NCBI RefSeq assembly: GCF_041296385.1
Contig: NC_091015.1
Location: 56,114,345 to 56,178,344 of the forward strand
Direction of reading: 5' to 3'
Origin: Aphelocoma coerulescens
Lineage: Eukaryota > Chordata > Aves > Passeriformes > Corvidae
Length of the DNA: 64,000 nt
The notes beneath the pieces were generated by a model. The model searched no databases. It was not told the origin of the DNA and saw only the letters and a program-made list of their open reading frames with translations. How positions within the stretch are numbered: position 1 is the stretch's first letter; every line of letters starts with the position of its first letter. A program made the position numbers and the translations under genes. Below, piece after piece: positions 34,801 through 47,930 of this stretch.

Positions 34801-37800
34801 ACTGCTGGTGCAAACAAGGCAAAGCAAAATGAAGTTCAAGTAATGGTCTGTTTCTGAAAGGTGGAAAGGTCTAAGCACAACAGACGCCTCAGCTTGACAA
34901 CGTAAATTCTGTGAGGGCTCAAACAGAGAGGGGCAATTACTGCCTTATGCTCCAGCTCTAATCTTAAATTATAGGATAGTTTCCTAATGAGGGGGAACAT
35001 TGCTGGAGACAGCTGTGGTGGATGGAAGAGAACACTGCTGTAATTACAGATCCTTACACACCAGTGACAGAAGTTCCCAAACTCCAAGGGGAAACACCTT
35101 CATAATGTTTGTTTCTGCAGAATCAAATACCATTCTCAGTTTGCAGTGGAATAGAAACGTTCAAGTATGTAAGCTTAAAATTGGATTTCAGCCCTACATG
35201 ATGCATGTTAGGAGCTGGACTGCATTGGCAGAGGTGAGTTAGTGTGCTGGGGTCTTAACTTGGGCTTGGGTACAATAACAATGGTCAACTAGAGAAATGC
35301 AAGATTTGTCAGTGGCACTGGAGAGAGAGAAAACAAAGAAAACCAGCAGACAAGTCTTAGGCAGAACATCTGATATGGCGAAATCAGAACAAACTTGTTC
35401 CTTTCTTTCAAGATGACTGCTGGGAGCGAGGGCGTCAAATGTTTCATACACTTTCTTATTACAAAGAGCATGTTACTGGACAGACTGAAAAAACAATTCT
35501 TGGGTTTTTTTTTTTGCTTTTGTGAGCTATGCAGTCATAGCAGTTTACAACATGGGGTCTGCAGACTCCCAGGGTTCCACAGATCACTTCCAAGGGCTGC
35601 AGCCAAAATAACTAAAGAACAAGCTGTTGTCTAGTTGCTATTCAAGCAATCTCACTATTCAAGGGAGATATTTACTGTATGTCTCCAGTAAAGTTTATAG
35701 GGGCCAGAGGTGGCGAAAGAAATCATTGCAAAATCATTGCATTTATACTATTACTATTACATGAGAAGAAATGGATGGTATTTTTTCAATTTGTACTTCC
35801 ATGGATGACTCAGCTACAACTAGCATGATACATAACTATATTTTCAGAGTATCTTTGCTTCAGCCAGTACACAAAACAAGACCTGGTTATGTAATTAGCA
35901 ACTGTTAAATGATTTGTGTTCTACTGGTTGTTTAATGGGGCTTCAGCCTTTACTGAATTCTTTTGTAGTGAAGGAAAAATTTTTTGTTCCCCAAGATGCT
36001 TGTTTATTGGCATTTAACAGTATAAAACCTGAGTATTTCACAATTTTTTTTTTAAGGAAACCTGTGAGGTTAATGGATAAAAAATTGGGAGAAAAATAAA
36101 ATAATCTTGGCAACCAGTGTGAAATATTAAAACCTGATCCTTTTAAGCATTTGATGTTTGGAATTTTTTTTTTTATATGCAAAAAACATAGCCCACATTG
36201 ACTTCAGTTACAGCTCTAACACAGCACTTTCTCACATCAGGAGTCACACTGATCACCAGGGAAATGAGGAGCTTCCGGGTAAATATATACAAGGTTTGCC
36301 TGGAGTGCAAGGAGTTCTTGAGCAGTGGGACAGAGTCCAAGGCAGCATTTAAACCCCAGGGGCCATTTATCCATACCACATCTTCTCTTTGCCTTCAGCT
36401 TTAAGTCCTGTACTTCTGATTGATCCAGTCCTTACCTCCACTCTATAAACTTCCCTCCCAGTCCTAATCTTCTTGCACAGCAAAACCTAGGCCCTAGTAA
36501 ATCCAAGATAAGTGGACCACAGACATCAGCCCCATGTACTGCTTGTTTCTTGGACCAGCACTCTTACCCCTCTCCCTGTCTTAGCATCAGTGTTCCCACT
36601 GCCTTTCTCCCTTTCTCCTGTGTCATCTCAGCCAGGTTCAACCCCAAGTTCTCCTTGTGGGTACTCCCCAGCTCTGATGGTCCCTTCCAGCTTCTGTCTT
36701 GTACTTTACTTCATCACCAATGTTCTCCCTAATCCCTGATTCTTGTTTAAAACTTTCATCCTTCCTCCTGCCACCTCCAGGACCAGTTTCCACTATTCTG
36801 AGTCTCCTGCTGTGCAGCAGCTTCCCCTTTCCTCCATAGTGCTAGCCAGGGGAAGCTGGCTGAAAACCAGGCTGTGCCCCTCTCTCAGTCCAGATCTCAA
36901 CATTAGGTGTGACCTGCCACAGAGCCAGCCTTGTAACAACCATATGGGGGGAAAAGTTATCTTAAATTTGGACTGGAGTGTGCTCAGGGAAGACAAGTCA
37001 TCAGGGAGGTTAGCTGCTAAAACTGTGAAGGTTTCTGTTGAACATTTGTGAGTGACAAACCTTCAAGGGCCTCCCTCTGACTGAGTGAACTGTAGCTGCA
37101 TTTGCTGAAGGAGTGTAAAAGAGAGAGCTCTTTCAGCAAGACCCCTTCTCCCTCCTCCCTCCTCCCCCCAGCCCTCCTGGCTGCAAAGGCCAAATCTCCA
37201 CTCCAAATGCCTTTGACCTGAACAAGCCTTTTAGGCTGTGTCTGGAAAGTACAGCCACGACTTCATAGGTGTACCTAGTAGAGCCAGACAGCTCTGAACA
37301 GCTCAACTCTAGGAGCTGAATTCAGAAGAAATTGTAACTGGTTGTAAACAGGGCTTTGTGAGGTGTGCAGACAACTTTAATAGTACCTGGAGCCACCAGG
37401 CTCACCTACAATAACTGATTTCATTTGGAGAAATCTATACAAAAACTGTTTTGGCACAGCCTACAGTAAACAAGCTTTTGTTTTATCCTCCTCCTCCCCA
37501 TGTTAATTGTGACAGATACAGCCTGACATCATTGTAATCTGGGAAACAGATAGTTAGGAAAGGAATTGCAGCCACACCAGCACCTAGCTTTCATCTGACT
37601 TCTTTCTGCTCTTTGATCTTTTAGCTGGCTAATTATGAAGCTTGAATCAGAACCCTGCCAAAATAGGTTGTGCCTTTTTTCCATACCTGTGACCCTCAGA
37701 AAGAACAACCAGTGTACTCACGTTCCATGAAAAAGGCATGGCATATGAGTCTTTCAGCTCTGTTCATTTAGGTGACCATATAAATGTGTGCTGTGTTCTA

Positions 37801-40800
37801 CTACAGACCCTCCTCTTTCTGCATTGCTTATTTTAAGATGAATTGAGGGGACAAAAATCTAAGCCTTGACATCACATTTTGCAAAGGAAGCAAATGTGCT
37901 CCTCCCTAAATCTAAATGAATGGCCTTTTAAGGTAACTGCTAAATTAAATTCCTGTATGATGAAATCAACAGGCATGAGAAAGTTCTTATTTCTGAAAAA
38001 GAAAAAAGCTGCAGGGGAAAAAAAAAACAACAAAAAAAATCACCCACTATGTGATTGCAGGGCTGAGAGCTGAATAGGAGCTGTTTACGCTGACTCAATG
38101 AAGATACTTTACTCAGCTTTGGTAGTAAGGCAGCTTCACAGGCTGAAGGGAAATGGGGATATACATATTCTGAGCCTGCTAAGCCTCTCTAATGTAAGAC
38201 ATGTGCATTTCATTGAAGTCCTGAAATACCTCACTTAGAAGAAAGATGATTGAAACCCCAAGCACATCTTTCTGTTTATCATACATTACATATTTCTGAC
38301 ATACTTTGAGCAGTACTGTATGCAGCCAACATCAGTCTTTATGTTTATGCCTCTAAGGTATTTCTGTGAAGACCTAAAATACCCTTAAGACAGAGTAAAA
38401 ATAATCTCATTAGGGGAATGGGGCACGTCTGGACATTCTCAGGACAGAAGCTCTACCCAAGCACAGCTTGTCACTTTACCTTTGCAGGGGGAAATCACAG
38501 GGAACCAAACCACCATGAAATGCAAAAATTAAACAGTCTCCTGGCAGTCTTAAAAAAAAAGAGCCACAGACCTCCATGGAGGCCATAAATTTTGTAGCAC
38601 TCAGGAGGTCACTAATGGTTGATTAACACTACTGAAGCACTTCCCTCTCATTTTTCACAGTGATATTGCAGAAACATGAGAATACAATGGACATGAATTC
38701 TGGCTCCAGTCTTTTACCTCTCCTTATACCTGTTCCTCCAGTGTAACCCTAAAACCTGGGTCCTTCCTCTATATCTTCCATTGTTGGGACTTCTCTTCTG
38801 GCTGGATTGTTGATAGAAATAATAGCTTTAGGGCAGGAGAGGTCCTTTAAGGTGCTGGTATTTTTACTATTATTCCATCACCCAGAGTTGCTTTAAGTAA
38901 GGTTAGAGCAAACAGTGATAAAACACTGATATCTTAACTGTTCTCAGTGTTGCTACAGGCAATGGTGCTACACCAGAGATAACTGAATGTTAGGGGAGGG
39001 TGGCTATTTTAGACAAGCCTACATCTGCAGGAAGGAAGGGAATGTGACACCTCGTTACAGATTTAGTTTTAAGATAAATGAAGCAGAAAGCAATGATTTT
39101 CCTTTTTCGAACGTAATTCCTCCTCCTATCACAGATTTACAGGCAGTAAATTAATTACTTGGGCAGTACAAAACAGGAATGGAGAAGGAGATGAATGATG
39201 GCTTGAAGACCTTTCAGAGGTGAATCACTTCTATCATAACAAATAGGGGAACACTGCAGTCAAAGATACTTTCTGTGTCATAATCTGGAGCTAACTCTGA
39301 ACTGGATGTCTCAGCGGGGGACCTGACAGCACTACACCCTTAATTTCTCCTGTCTCCTTTGCTCTCTGTCTACTAAAAGAATGAATTCTGAGTTTTGGAC
39401 CCTACATGTATCTTATCCATAGCAACCACAACACTTCCCTCAGATTTGCTAAAATGCAAATCTTGAATTTAGATGAAAGAAGATGGATCTTCCCCCCATA
39501 CTCTAATTCTGAGCTTGACTGAAATGTAGAAACAAACATCTTTGTCAGCATCAGGGCTTCCTGATGGCCCTTCCCATCTTAGAGCCTCCAGACTCTGCCT
39601 TAGCAACCCATGACCTTTGCTAGCAATCAGTGGGAAAGCACTGAAGAAAAATTGCTGAGTGATGACTCACTCTACCAGAGCTTGGTTGCTCTATCCTTTT
39701 CTAATGCTGCTGATGGGAAGATATTTTCTATTGTGAGAGGCTTGTTTTCCTGCTCCATAGGAACAATGATCCATAAGGATTTCCTGAGGAGTGACTTCTC
39801 CTTAGAGTAAGATTTCTTGTCTCTCAGCCCCTGGAATACTAACTGAATTACCCATTACCCAGTTACTTATCACCTTCCTGCTCCCTCTTGCATTTTCAAC
39901 ACCTACTTTAATGCAGAGGACTGCTCATTGGACACAGGCATCGGGGAACAGGGAACTAATGAAAAACTCTCATAAATCAGCAGAGGAGGTGGAAACATAT
40001 AGGACCCACTAGAGGAGTCAGGGGCCCCATGTGGAATACAGCATGGGGGATTGCACTTGGAGTTGAGCAACACAGTCCTGGCTGTGCTGGAGTGTGAACT
40101 CCAGCTTGGAACAGCTGACCCTGATGAGGGTCATGGCAGTCTTTCTTCTCTGATCAGAAACGGCACTTGGGGCTTCTTAAGAAAGCAAAGGCACAACAGC
40201 AGTCAAGGTTTATCTGTTTGGGCAGAAGTCCCAAAGCCACTACATTCTTCCCCTTTTATTTACAGCCTTCAGTGACAAGTCCTCTCCTCTGATGGTTGCA
40301 GACTGTAATGTTTCACTGCAAGCACAGCTGGCTGTTTGGGGTGGCTGACACGCAGAGCTGCACCTGCTGGAATAGATGCTAAGAAAAGAGATGTGTTCTG
40401 AGAGATACAAAGGCATTGTCTGATCCGTGACGGATTGCATGGGCAAAAGACTTTGTTAAGACCATCCTGTGTGACCTCCTGCATTGACCATCTGCTGGCT
40501 CCTCGTTGGGTGACAGAAAGCCTTTCAATATGCTACCAAACCGATAGAAATTACCCTGATCTGATGGTGAGTATTGGTAAATATGTGTGTGTGTGCCTTT
40601 AGATTAGTGGTGCGGATTCCACACTGCATAGCTCTCTATTGTCCCTTTTTCTACTCCCAGGAGGCTGGGAGAAGCAGCTGTACTGCAGAGATGCCAACCA
40701 TCAGCAAAATACAGCAATTCTTTTATGAGTTTAATGCTATTTATCTTCTAATTTATTTGCCAGAGATGTATATAATGCTCAATGAAAGCCAGTTTGCTGA

Positions 40801-43035
40801 GCACAAAAGTCTTGAAAACACCCTTCAATTTGCTAATGTATTTTTCTTATTGAACAGATTTTTTTTTTTTTTAGAAAATTTAACCTTCATTAAAAAAAAA
40901 AAGAAACAAACAAGTGAGGGTGGATAGCTCAAGCTGAGAGAGAAGATGGCAGCAGGCAGCAGGTCAGCCAGGTCTCATCTTGTTTTTAATTACTTGCCCC
41001 ACCAAGGATGGGGCCACCGTTGCCCTGGGAGTGTATGGTCCCTGCTCCAAAGGCTCACATGCTGAAGGGTGAACGGTCACTTTGTGTAACCTGTGTAACT
41101 ATCTGAAGGAGTTCAGTCTGATCTCCAGACATGTGAGAGAGCTGCTGGCTTGGTATTTGCCAGCACAGGTATTGCAATCTCCAATGTGTTTACTACAGAT
41201 ATTTGTAATGGCTGGGACCCCACGGTGAACACTGCCAACCTCTGCACCAAGTGGAATTAATTGCAGGATAGAGGCCAACTGTGAAGCAGATAAGAGGGAT
41301 CTAGAAAAATGACAGAGGTCAGACAGCATTAGCTGAATGGTGATGAGAAAGCCTGCATTAATAGCAGTACTGTAGCTGTGTTTCCTGAAAAGAGAGCAAT
41401 ACATTCCCTAGTGTGGACATACTTCTTGTTGGCCAAAACACATTCTGAATTCCTCAAATTTCAGGCAGGAAGTGGTAAAATCCATCAGACAAAATGAACA
41501 ATGTGTTATATTTTTCCAACATTAAAAATATATTTTGGGTCATAACTATTATAGAAAAAACATTTTATGGGCAATCAGATTTATTTTTTCTACCATACTA
41601 AATTTTTCAGTGATGTACAGCAAGTGGAATTTCTGTACACAAAGATGTGTTTTAGGAGCTTTGTTTTTATCCAGATCAGTATTTTACCTAATAGGTGCAT
41701 TATTCAAAAGTACTCACTGCTCTTTCAAAAATTTGCACAAATAGAAATTATGTTTTAGTAGCTTCCCAGTCAAGTAACCAGAGAGAAAAGCAGAATTATA
41801 ATAGCCATGAGTTTTGTGCTTTGTGTAAACAGCTGGAGTTAGGTAATTTCTGATTTATTTTTGTCACTTTGTGTGATTTTGTTTAGTTTACACCATGACT
41901 GAAGTCAGTGTTGACTCTGTGCATAACAGGTCTACAGCCTTGTACCTACCTTGCCTTGGTTGGCTGTTCTGAGAGCCTCCTACCAAGATTTCCTGTTGCC
42001 TCCATTTTAGAGGAGCTCTTTCTTTTCTCCAATGAGTGGAAGTTAGTAAGACCCAGCAGATGCTGCTGCCTGAGTTCAGTCAGCAGAGTAACACTGTGAT
42101 TCCTTCCAGTTCTTTGCTTGTACATCGAGAGGAAGGAGGATGCTAAACTTTATAACTTCTCCCCATTGTGCCCCAGAGGTTAGGCACCTTGCCATACACA
42201 GATGTTATCAAAAATGGAATCATTTTATAAATAAACTGTGAGTTAACAACAGTCTACATAAATGTATGCTTTGGTTCGAGACCGATGTATTTCATTCTTT
42301 GAGAACATTCTCTAAATAAACTGAATGTTTTCATTTTATACTTTGTTATGATTTATCACATTGTGGTTTATTTAAGGCTTTCAATACTCTCTCTTCCATT
42401 TGCTGAACTTTAGATATGGAATTAAAACACGCTTGACTGCACAGTCTTCCTTTATATTCAAAGAAGAAGCCATGTAGCTATCACAATGGATCAAGACATC
42501 CTACATTAAAACCCTGTCACTTTTGCAACTGCATTTATGCAAGAAGACAACAGTAGCTAATGGGTCCATCTAAGACATTGAGTTGAATGGACAATTTTTT
42601 CATAGCTGTGGTAATCACGAATACTCTGAAAAAGGCTGCTTTGCCAGTTGTAGCCCAAGAAAATGGAATACTGTTCTCTTGCAAAAAATGCTCTGCAAGT
42701 ATTCAGCCATCTTATTCCATTACATGCCATTAGAAAAAACAGTGACTTGTTTATTCATTGGAAGTTCATGCACATACACTACATCTTTTGACAGTCCATA
42801 AATACTGCTTTAGCCTGTTTACTGTCAAAGGCACAGGCTCAAGCTAAGAACTCTTCCAAAGGATTACTTCTCCATTTGTCCAGTATGGACAGCCCATAGC
42901 ACTAATAGAGGCATGACCCCAAAAATTCAGTGATCCCCAATTTTTTCATACAGGTTCCAACAGCCACCTTTGTTCTCTGGACTCAGGCATAACAGAGTTA
43001 TAGGGTGATCCATCCATCTGCAGGGAAAGGTTTTC
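31801..43035. other. intergenic, no gene recognised
   Basis: About 11.2 kb of AT-rich unique sequence. Pyrimidine-rich stretches occur near 36400-36800 and 37140-37200 (CTCCCTCCTCCCTCCTCCCC). No conserved protein motif, structured RNA or interspersed repeat was recognised. Open frames up to 131 codons (31995-32390) lack any recognisable domain and are flanked by no consistent splice signals. Confidence 0.65.
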
Positions 43036-43057
43036 TTTTGGGGGACATCCCCCAAAA
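43036..43057. repeat. near-perfect palindrome, 10-bp arms
   Basis: TTTTGGGGGA, two spacer bases CA, then TCCCCCAAAA: a perfect 10-base inverted repeat with a 2-base centre. It is isolated in unique sequence and is not part of a recognised transposon terminus. Confidence 0.9.
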
Positions 43058-43771
43058 CGTCAGGACCAAACTTCCAGGTCTACCCAAACCAACTTTTTCA
43101 AGAAGTAGGGGTTCCAGTAAAAAACATTCATGGTGTTGAGGTATCTTTGCAATAAACTCTTTCTGCTGTTACCAAACCCATTGACTTCCATTTGGTATTT
43201 AGTTATGCCTTAAACCATTTATTTACTGTCTCATAATGATTCATGTAACTATATAGTGCTGCCAAGCGAATTCCATTACCATAGGGACATTTGCAGACAT
43301 TTTAAATAGTTGAGATAAATACAATAGACTAAAAAAACCACAGAGAAATAAATTGATAAAAAATGGGAGATCACTGCTCACAAACTGGAATGAAGTACAC
43401 TGAATTTTTGAACCAGCTAGCCAACTCAACACTAACTGCACACGTTGCTTAGTAATACACTACAGGTAGAACAATACTACATTATTTTTGCAATAAAGTA
43501 GTCAAAACACTTTTTAAAGAAAAGTAATGTAGACAAGTATTTGCTTCCTACACAACTGAACCCTCTTTCGATAACATTCAATTTTCCAGCTAGGTATTTG
43601 AAGGAAATAAAGAACACACAGGAACAGCATGTAAGTGTCATGTCCAATAGACTATTTCGATCACAGTGTCTTTGGTGAAGATGAGTAATACCTGAAAAGA
43701 GGCATGGGCATTACAAACACTAGTAAATTCATAAAACATTGTCACACATCTAGGCATTTCAGCTCTGTCTG

Positions 43772-43814
<43 letters not shown>
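43772..43814. repeat. (TCTA)n tetranucleotide microsatellite
   Basis: About 10-11 uninterrupted TCTA units preceded by two TCTG units, the usual structure of a polymorphic GATA/TATC microsatellite. The open frame of repeated Ser-Ile-Tyr-Leu across it is an artefact of the repeat. Confidence 0.97.
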
Positions 43815-43816
<2 letters not shown>

Positions 43817-46259
43817 TATATTTAGTATATTATCTAACAGAGGTGTTCCCATGGACTCCATGAGCACAAGATTAACTATCAAAAAGTGCTATCAATGTAT
43901 AACCAAACAGTACATGCTTCCCATATATTTGACCATAGTTTTTAACCATGGTTTTTACAGGACTTTGGGCATTACATTGGACTGTTAAGGAGGAAAAAAA
44001 GAAATTGTTGGCAAGGAGTTTAGAGACCTCCTGTGTAGGAAGAGTCCATGCTGCCAGTTTATCCAAGAAGGACACTTAATGATGTCATGACCCAGAAGCT
44101 GTTTCAAAAAACATATTTATGATATGATGCAAATAACCCCAACCCTTATTTTTCCACACTTCCATGCAGATTATATGTTTTGCATTAAAATTTACACACT
44201 CTAAGGAGTGTGTGTGAAGTTTGGCTTTGTAACAAGCACATAATTTTTTCAAAAACTCTCTAACACTCTAACTTTCTGTTATTACAACAACACAAGAACT
44301 TTCCTTATCTGGAGGACTACGGGTAAGCTTCGGGTTATGCTAATGGATCTACTTTGAAACAAGCTCTTGAAATATTCTTGGCTTATATAGTGGATTCATC
44401 ATCAAAAAGACCATTATCTCGCATTATGAATCCTAAATGTCTTTATAACTGATTCTTTCAGAACTGTGCTCTATTTCTAGTATTGCTCAGTCATCATAGC
44501 AAAATCACTAAGTACTTTTCTCCTAATGTAAAATAGAAGTTCAGAATGATGCAATTCAGAATACAAATACAAAGAAGTAACCTGAATTAAGTTTCAGCAT
44601 TTTCCTTTTCTATGCTTCCAGGGGTTTTTCGCACATTATGCACTAATAATTTAACTAACTGGACTGAACCATAATGTATTTTGAGTATTTCTATACTGTT
44701 ATAATCGTATTTTAGCAGTTTGTGGTTTTCTTAAAACATATAGTTTTGAGGGGTTTTTTTCTGTTGATAGAGAACTTTGACTGTTTGAGATTGTATAACC
44801 CTTAAATTGCAAAATTCCCACTGTCAGCAATGGCAGTAGCATTCAGTCAGTCCTATGTGTAATCAGATGTCAACCCTCACGCATGCCTTAAGTAAAAAAT
44901 AAAGAGTTTGATTTCTACTTACTGATAAGTATTTCAAATCTTTTGTTGCAAAAGACAAGTGAGTAGCTTTACTGGATTAACTGGAGCTATATGCATAGGT
45001 GTGTTCAGCTTAATGACTGCCACTAGATAAACTATCAGCAAAGCCCAAAAGACAGGGACACATAAGTCATCCTCTGACAAAAGCAGGAGACAAAACCAAG
45101 CAGTGAACTATAAAAGCTTGTATTCATTGATTCTAGCCCAGGGGTTCAACGACTGGGTTTAGGCTGGAACCTAAAGATCAAATGCACAAGGAGTACCTGA
45201 AATTGAAAATTGCAACTGAATGTCTGAAAAGTGACTTTTAGGAGGTTTACGGTTGATGTTTTGGTGCCGAGACACCAACAATTTTGTTCATACAGAGCAG
45301 CTTCTCAGAAAAACTAGGAAGGATGGTCTAACTACTTTGGACAAGTTACATGTGTTTTTGTGGTAGATTAGACAGGAGTTGGTGGTACAAGTCCTTCTCT
45401 GTGTGAAATCCTTGCTCCTTAAGGTTGTGCCAAGCAATTAATTTTGCTTAATCAATTCATTTAAGTGCCAGGTGCAGCCTCCAAGGGCAGATCTGGGAGC
45501 CAAGTCACGTGCTGAGTAAGCCCAGTGGCAGAAGGGTAAGTGCAGTGGTGGACTCAGGACCTGCCTACCCAGAGAGAGCAGAGTCCAGGCTGGTCCAACT
45601 TGAGGCACAAAAGGAGAGACTCGTCACTTTGGAATGAATTTGGAGAGGATTCCAGATTGCAGGCATGCCAGTAACTTTAACAGAAGCTAGAGTCACATTT
45701 TTACAGGTAAAGGAAACAGAACAAAGTGACAAAGTGATTTAAATGCCAGTAAGTGGCACAATCTGCAACACTTGGCTTCAGCTGTTCAGCATTTGTTCCC
45801 AAGGCCCTGATGTGCATACTGCTACCTCAAGTCTAATGTCAAGTACTAGATGTGCTGTTGCTTTAGTATGTGCACAGACAAAGCCTGAGTCCATGTTCCT
45901 AGGCTGATGTAGATGTCCTTTAATCAAAAGGGGACAACTGGAACATACAAAGGCAGACTGCTGGGGCCACAGTGGCACAGGGTCCACAGTACTTGTTTCC
46001 CATCAGAACCTGTCATTGACTTTACTTTTTATAGAAACAATGTCCTGATACAAGTAAAGAGAATAAAGAGCTGACTACTGTACATACTGTAGATGTTTTA
46101 ATTCATTCTGTAATACTTGATTTATTCTCTAGTATTTTCCTTCTGAAATTAAAAAAAACCCACAGTGTATGTAGCAGGAAATTAATTTTAAGCTCAACAA
46201 TTCATTATAAGAAAAAACATTTTTCTTTGGGAAAGCATAACTCATAACTCCTTTTCTGA
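43815..46259. other. intergenic, no feature seen
   Basis: AT-rich unique sequence between two microsatellites. An E-box CACGTG occurs near 45507, but it has no supporting context. Nothing else was recognised. Confidence 0.65.

Positions 46260-46310
<51 letters not shown>
46260..46310. repeat. (AAT)n trinucleotide microsatellite
   Basis: 17 uninterrupted AAT units, followed by an imperfect AAC-AAT end. On the minus strand it reads as a polytyrosine frame, which is not a gene. Confidence 0.97.
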
Positions 46311-46315
<5 letters not shown>

Positions 46316-47499
46316 TAAAAGCAGCAATAAAATGTCACATTGCATTACATGTCTAAGTATTTTTTTTTCCCTAATCTAATATGCAAAGTATGACAGCAGT
46401 ACCTTATTCTAGGCTAGGAAGCACTTGCTAATGTAAATAGGCAGCAAGCTCAGCTCCCAAAGGCTTGTTCTCTCAGCAGTGGCAGCCTGAGCAGCCCCTT
46501 CATGCCCATGGTGCCCTGCTCAGACACAACAGCTCATCAGTGCGTGTTCAGCTGCAGCACTGCTCATAAACAGTTACACATCTGGCTATAGGGAAAGCCT
46601 GCTAAGGATTTACCGAGACCTGCCCAACCCCAATGGGGTTTACTTATTAACAAATAATCAAACGGAGAACTGGAATTACAGGACACGTGGCACACATCAT
46701 TGCCTTGCTCCTGGTCATCCCGGCAGTCACTGCTAATGCCTGCAAGCGGAAGGGTGGAAGGGCGAGAGGGGCCTTTGCTCAAGGCTCTGATTCCCTGGCA
46801 TAGGAAATGTATTTTTCAATCTGTCAGCTCAGCAGCTTGCATCTGTGACTCTTGTACAAACAACGCATTAGATGGTGCATTTTTCAAATAGCTTAACACT
46901 CCTGGAAACCTCCTGTGTCTCCCAAGATGTGTCTTTCACATGGATGAAGGAAAGAAACTGCCATGAAGGTTGTATCTCACCTCACTTAAGGAAGTAATCA
47001 TTGCTGGTATGAGTGAAGGGCTAAGGGTTAGGCTGCCTTCCTGCTTCTACTGATCTATATTCCCTGCTACACGACTATAACTGCACAAAGCAACCATTTT
47101 CTACCTTAAACAATAAGTGCATGTGTGTGCCTCTCACAAGGATCACATCATTGGGTTGTAATCTATCAAAGCCTCTTTCTTTAGATAATTGAAGTAATGG
47201 ATGTATACCAGGACAATACAGTAAACACACTACAAAACAAGAGATGCTGTATTTTTCCTGTAGCAATTGTTCAATAGAAGCCTGTGTTCATAACTTTTAC
47301 AGCATTTTATAAGCATTTGCTGGTGAATGTGGCTCTTTCTTATTGCTGCAGAGCACTTTTTAAAAAAGCATGTGGTAAAACTTAAAAGGGGGCCAAGAGG
47401 TGAACATTTTATCTTGCTTCATCTGCATATCTGTAGAATAATCTTGTAGGTGGCAGCCAAAGACGACAGTCGTGATGCAGCAACAATGATAGTTAGGAT
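46311..47499. other. intergenic, no feature seen
   Basis: Unique sequence, slightly GC-richer at 46440-46800. No gene, repeat or RNA was recognised. Confidence 0.65.
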
Positions 47500-47930
47500 G
47501 GAATAATAGAATGGACTGGGTTAGAAGAGGCTTTTAAAGATCATCTAGTTCTAGACTCCCTGCCATGGGCAGGGACTCCTTCCCCTAGACTGGGTTGCTC
47601 AGAGCCCCATCCAATCTGGCTTTGAACACTTCCAGGGATGGGGCAGCCACAACTTCCCTGGGCATCCTGTTCCAGTGCCTCACCACCCTCACAGTAAAGA
47701 ATTTTTTTCATGTATCTAAACTAAACCTACTGTCTTTCAGTTTGAAGCCATTCCCCCTCATCATATCAGTACATGCTCCAGTGAAAAGTCCATCTTCTTC
47801 CTTGTAGGTTCCCTTCAGGTACTGGAAGGCTGAAATCAGGTCACCCTGAAGCCTTTTCTTCTCCAAGCTGAACAATCCCAATTCTCTCAGCCTTCCCTCA
47901 CAGGAGAGGTGCTCCATTGCTCTAGTTGGT
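47500..47930 (-). mobile_element. CR1 LINE fragment, ORF2 C-terminus and 3' UTR
   Basis: A minus-oriented CR1 copy. The 3' end at the left has AATAATAGAATGGACTGGGT and CCATGGGCAGGGACTCCTTC. The right part encodes, on the minus strand at 47917-47708, the characteristic ORF2 C-terminal stretch RLRELGLFSLEKKRL, GDLISAFQYLKGTY and RGNGFKLKDSRF, uninterrupted for about 69 codons. It is 5'-truncated just upstream of that block and non-functional. Confidence 0.93.

Noticed and set aside
46129..46338. Frame with a long tyrosine run
   Set aside because: It is a translation of the (AAT)n microsatellite on the minus strand.
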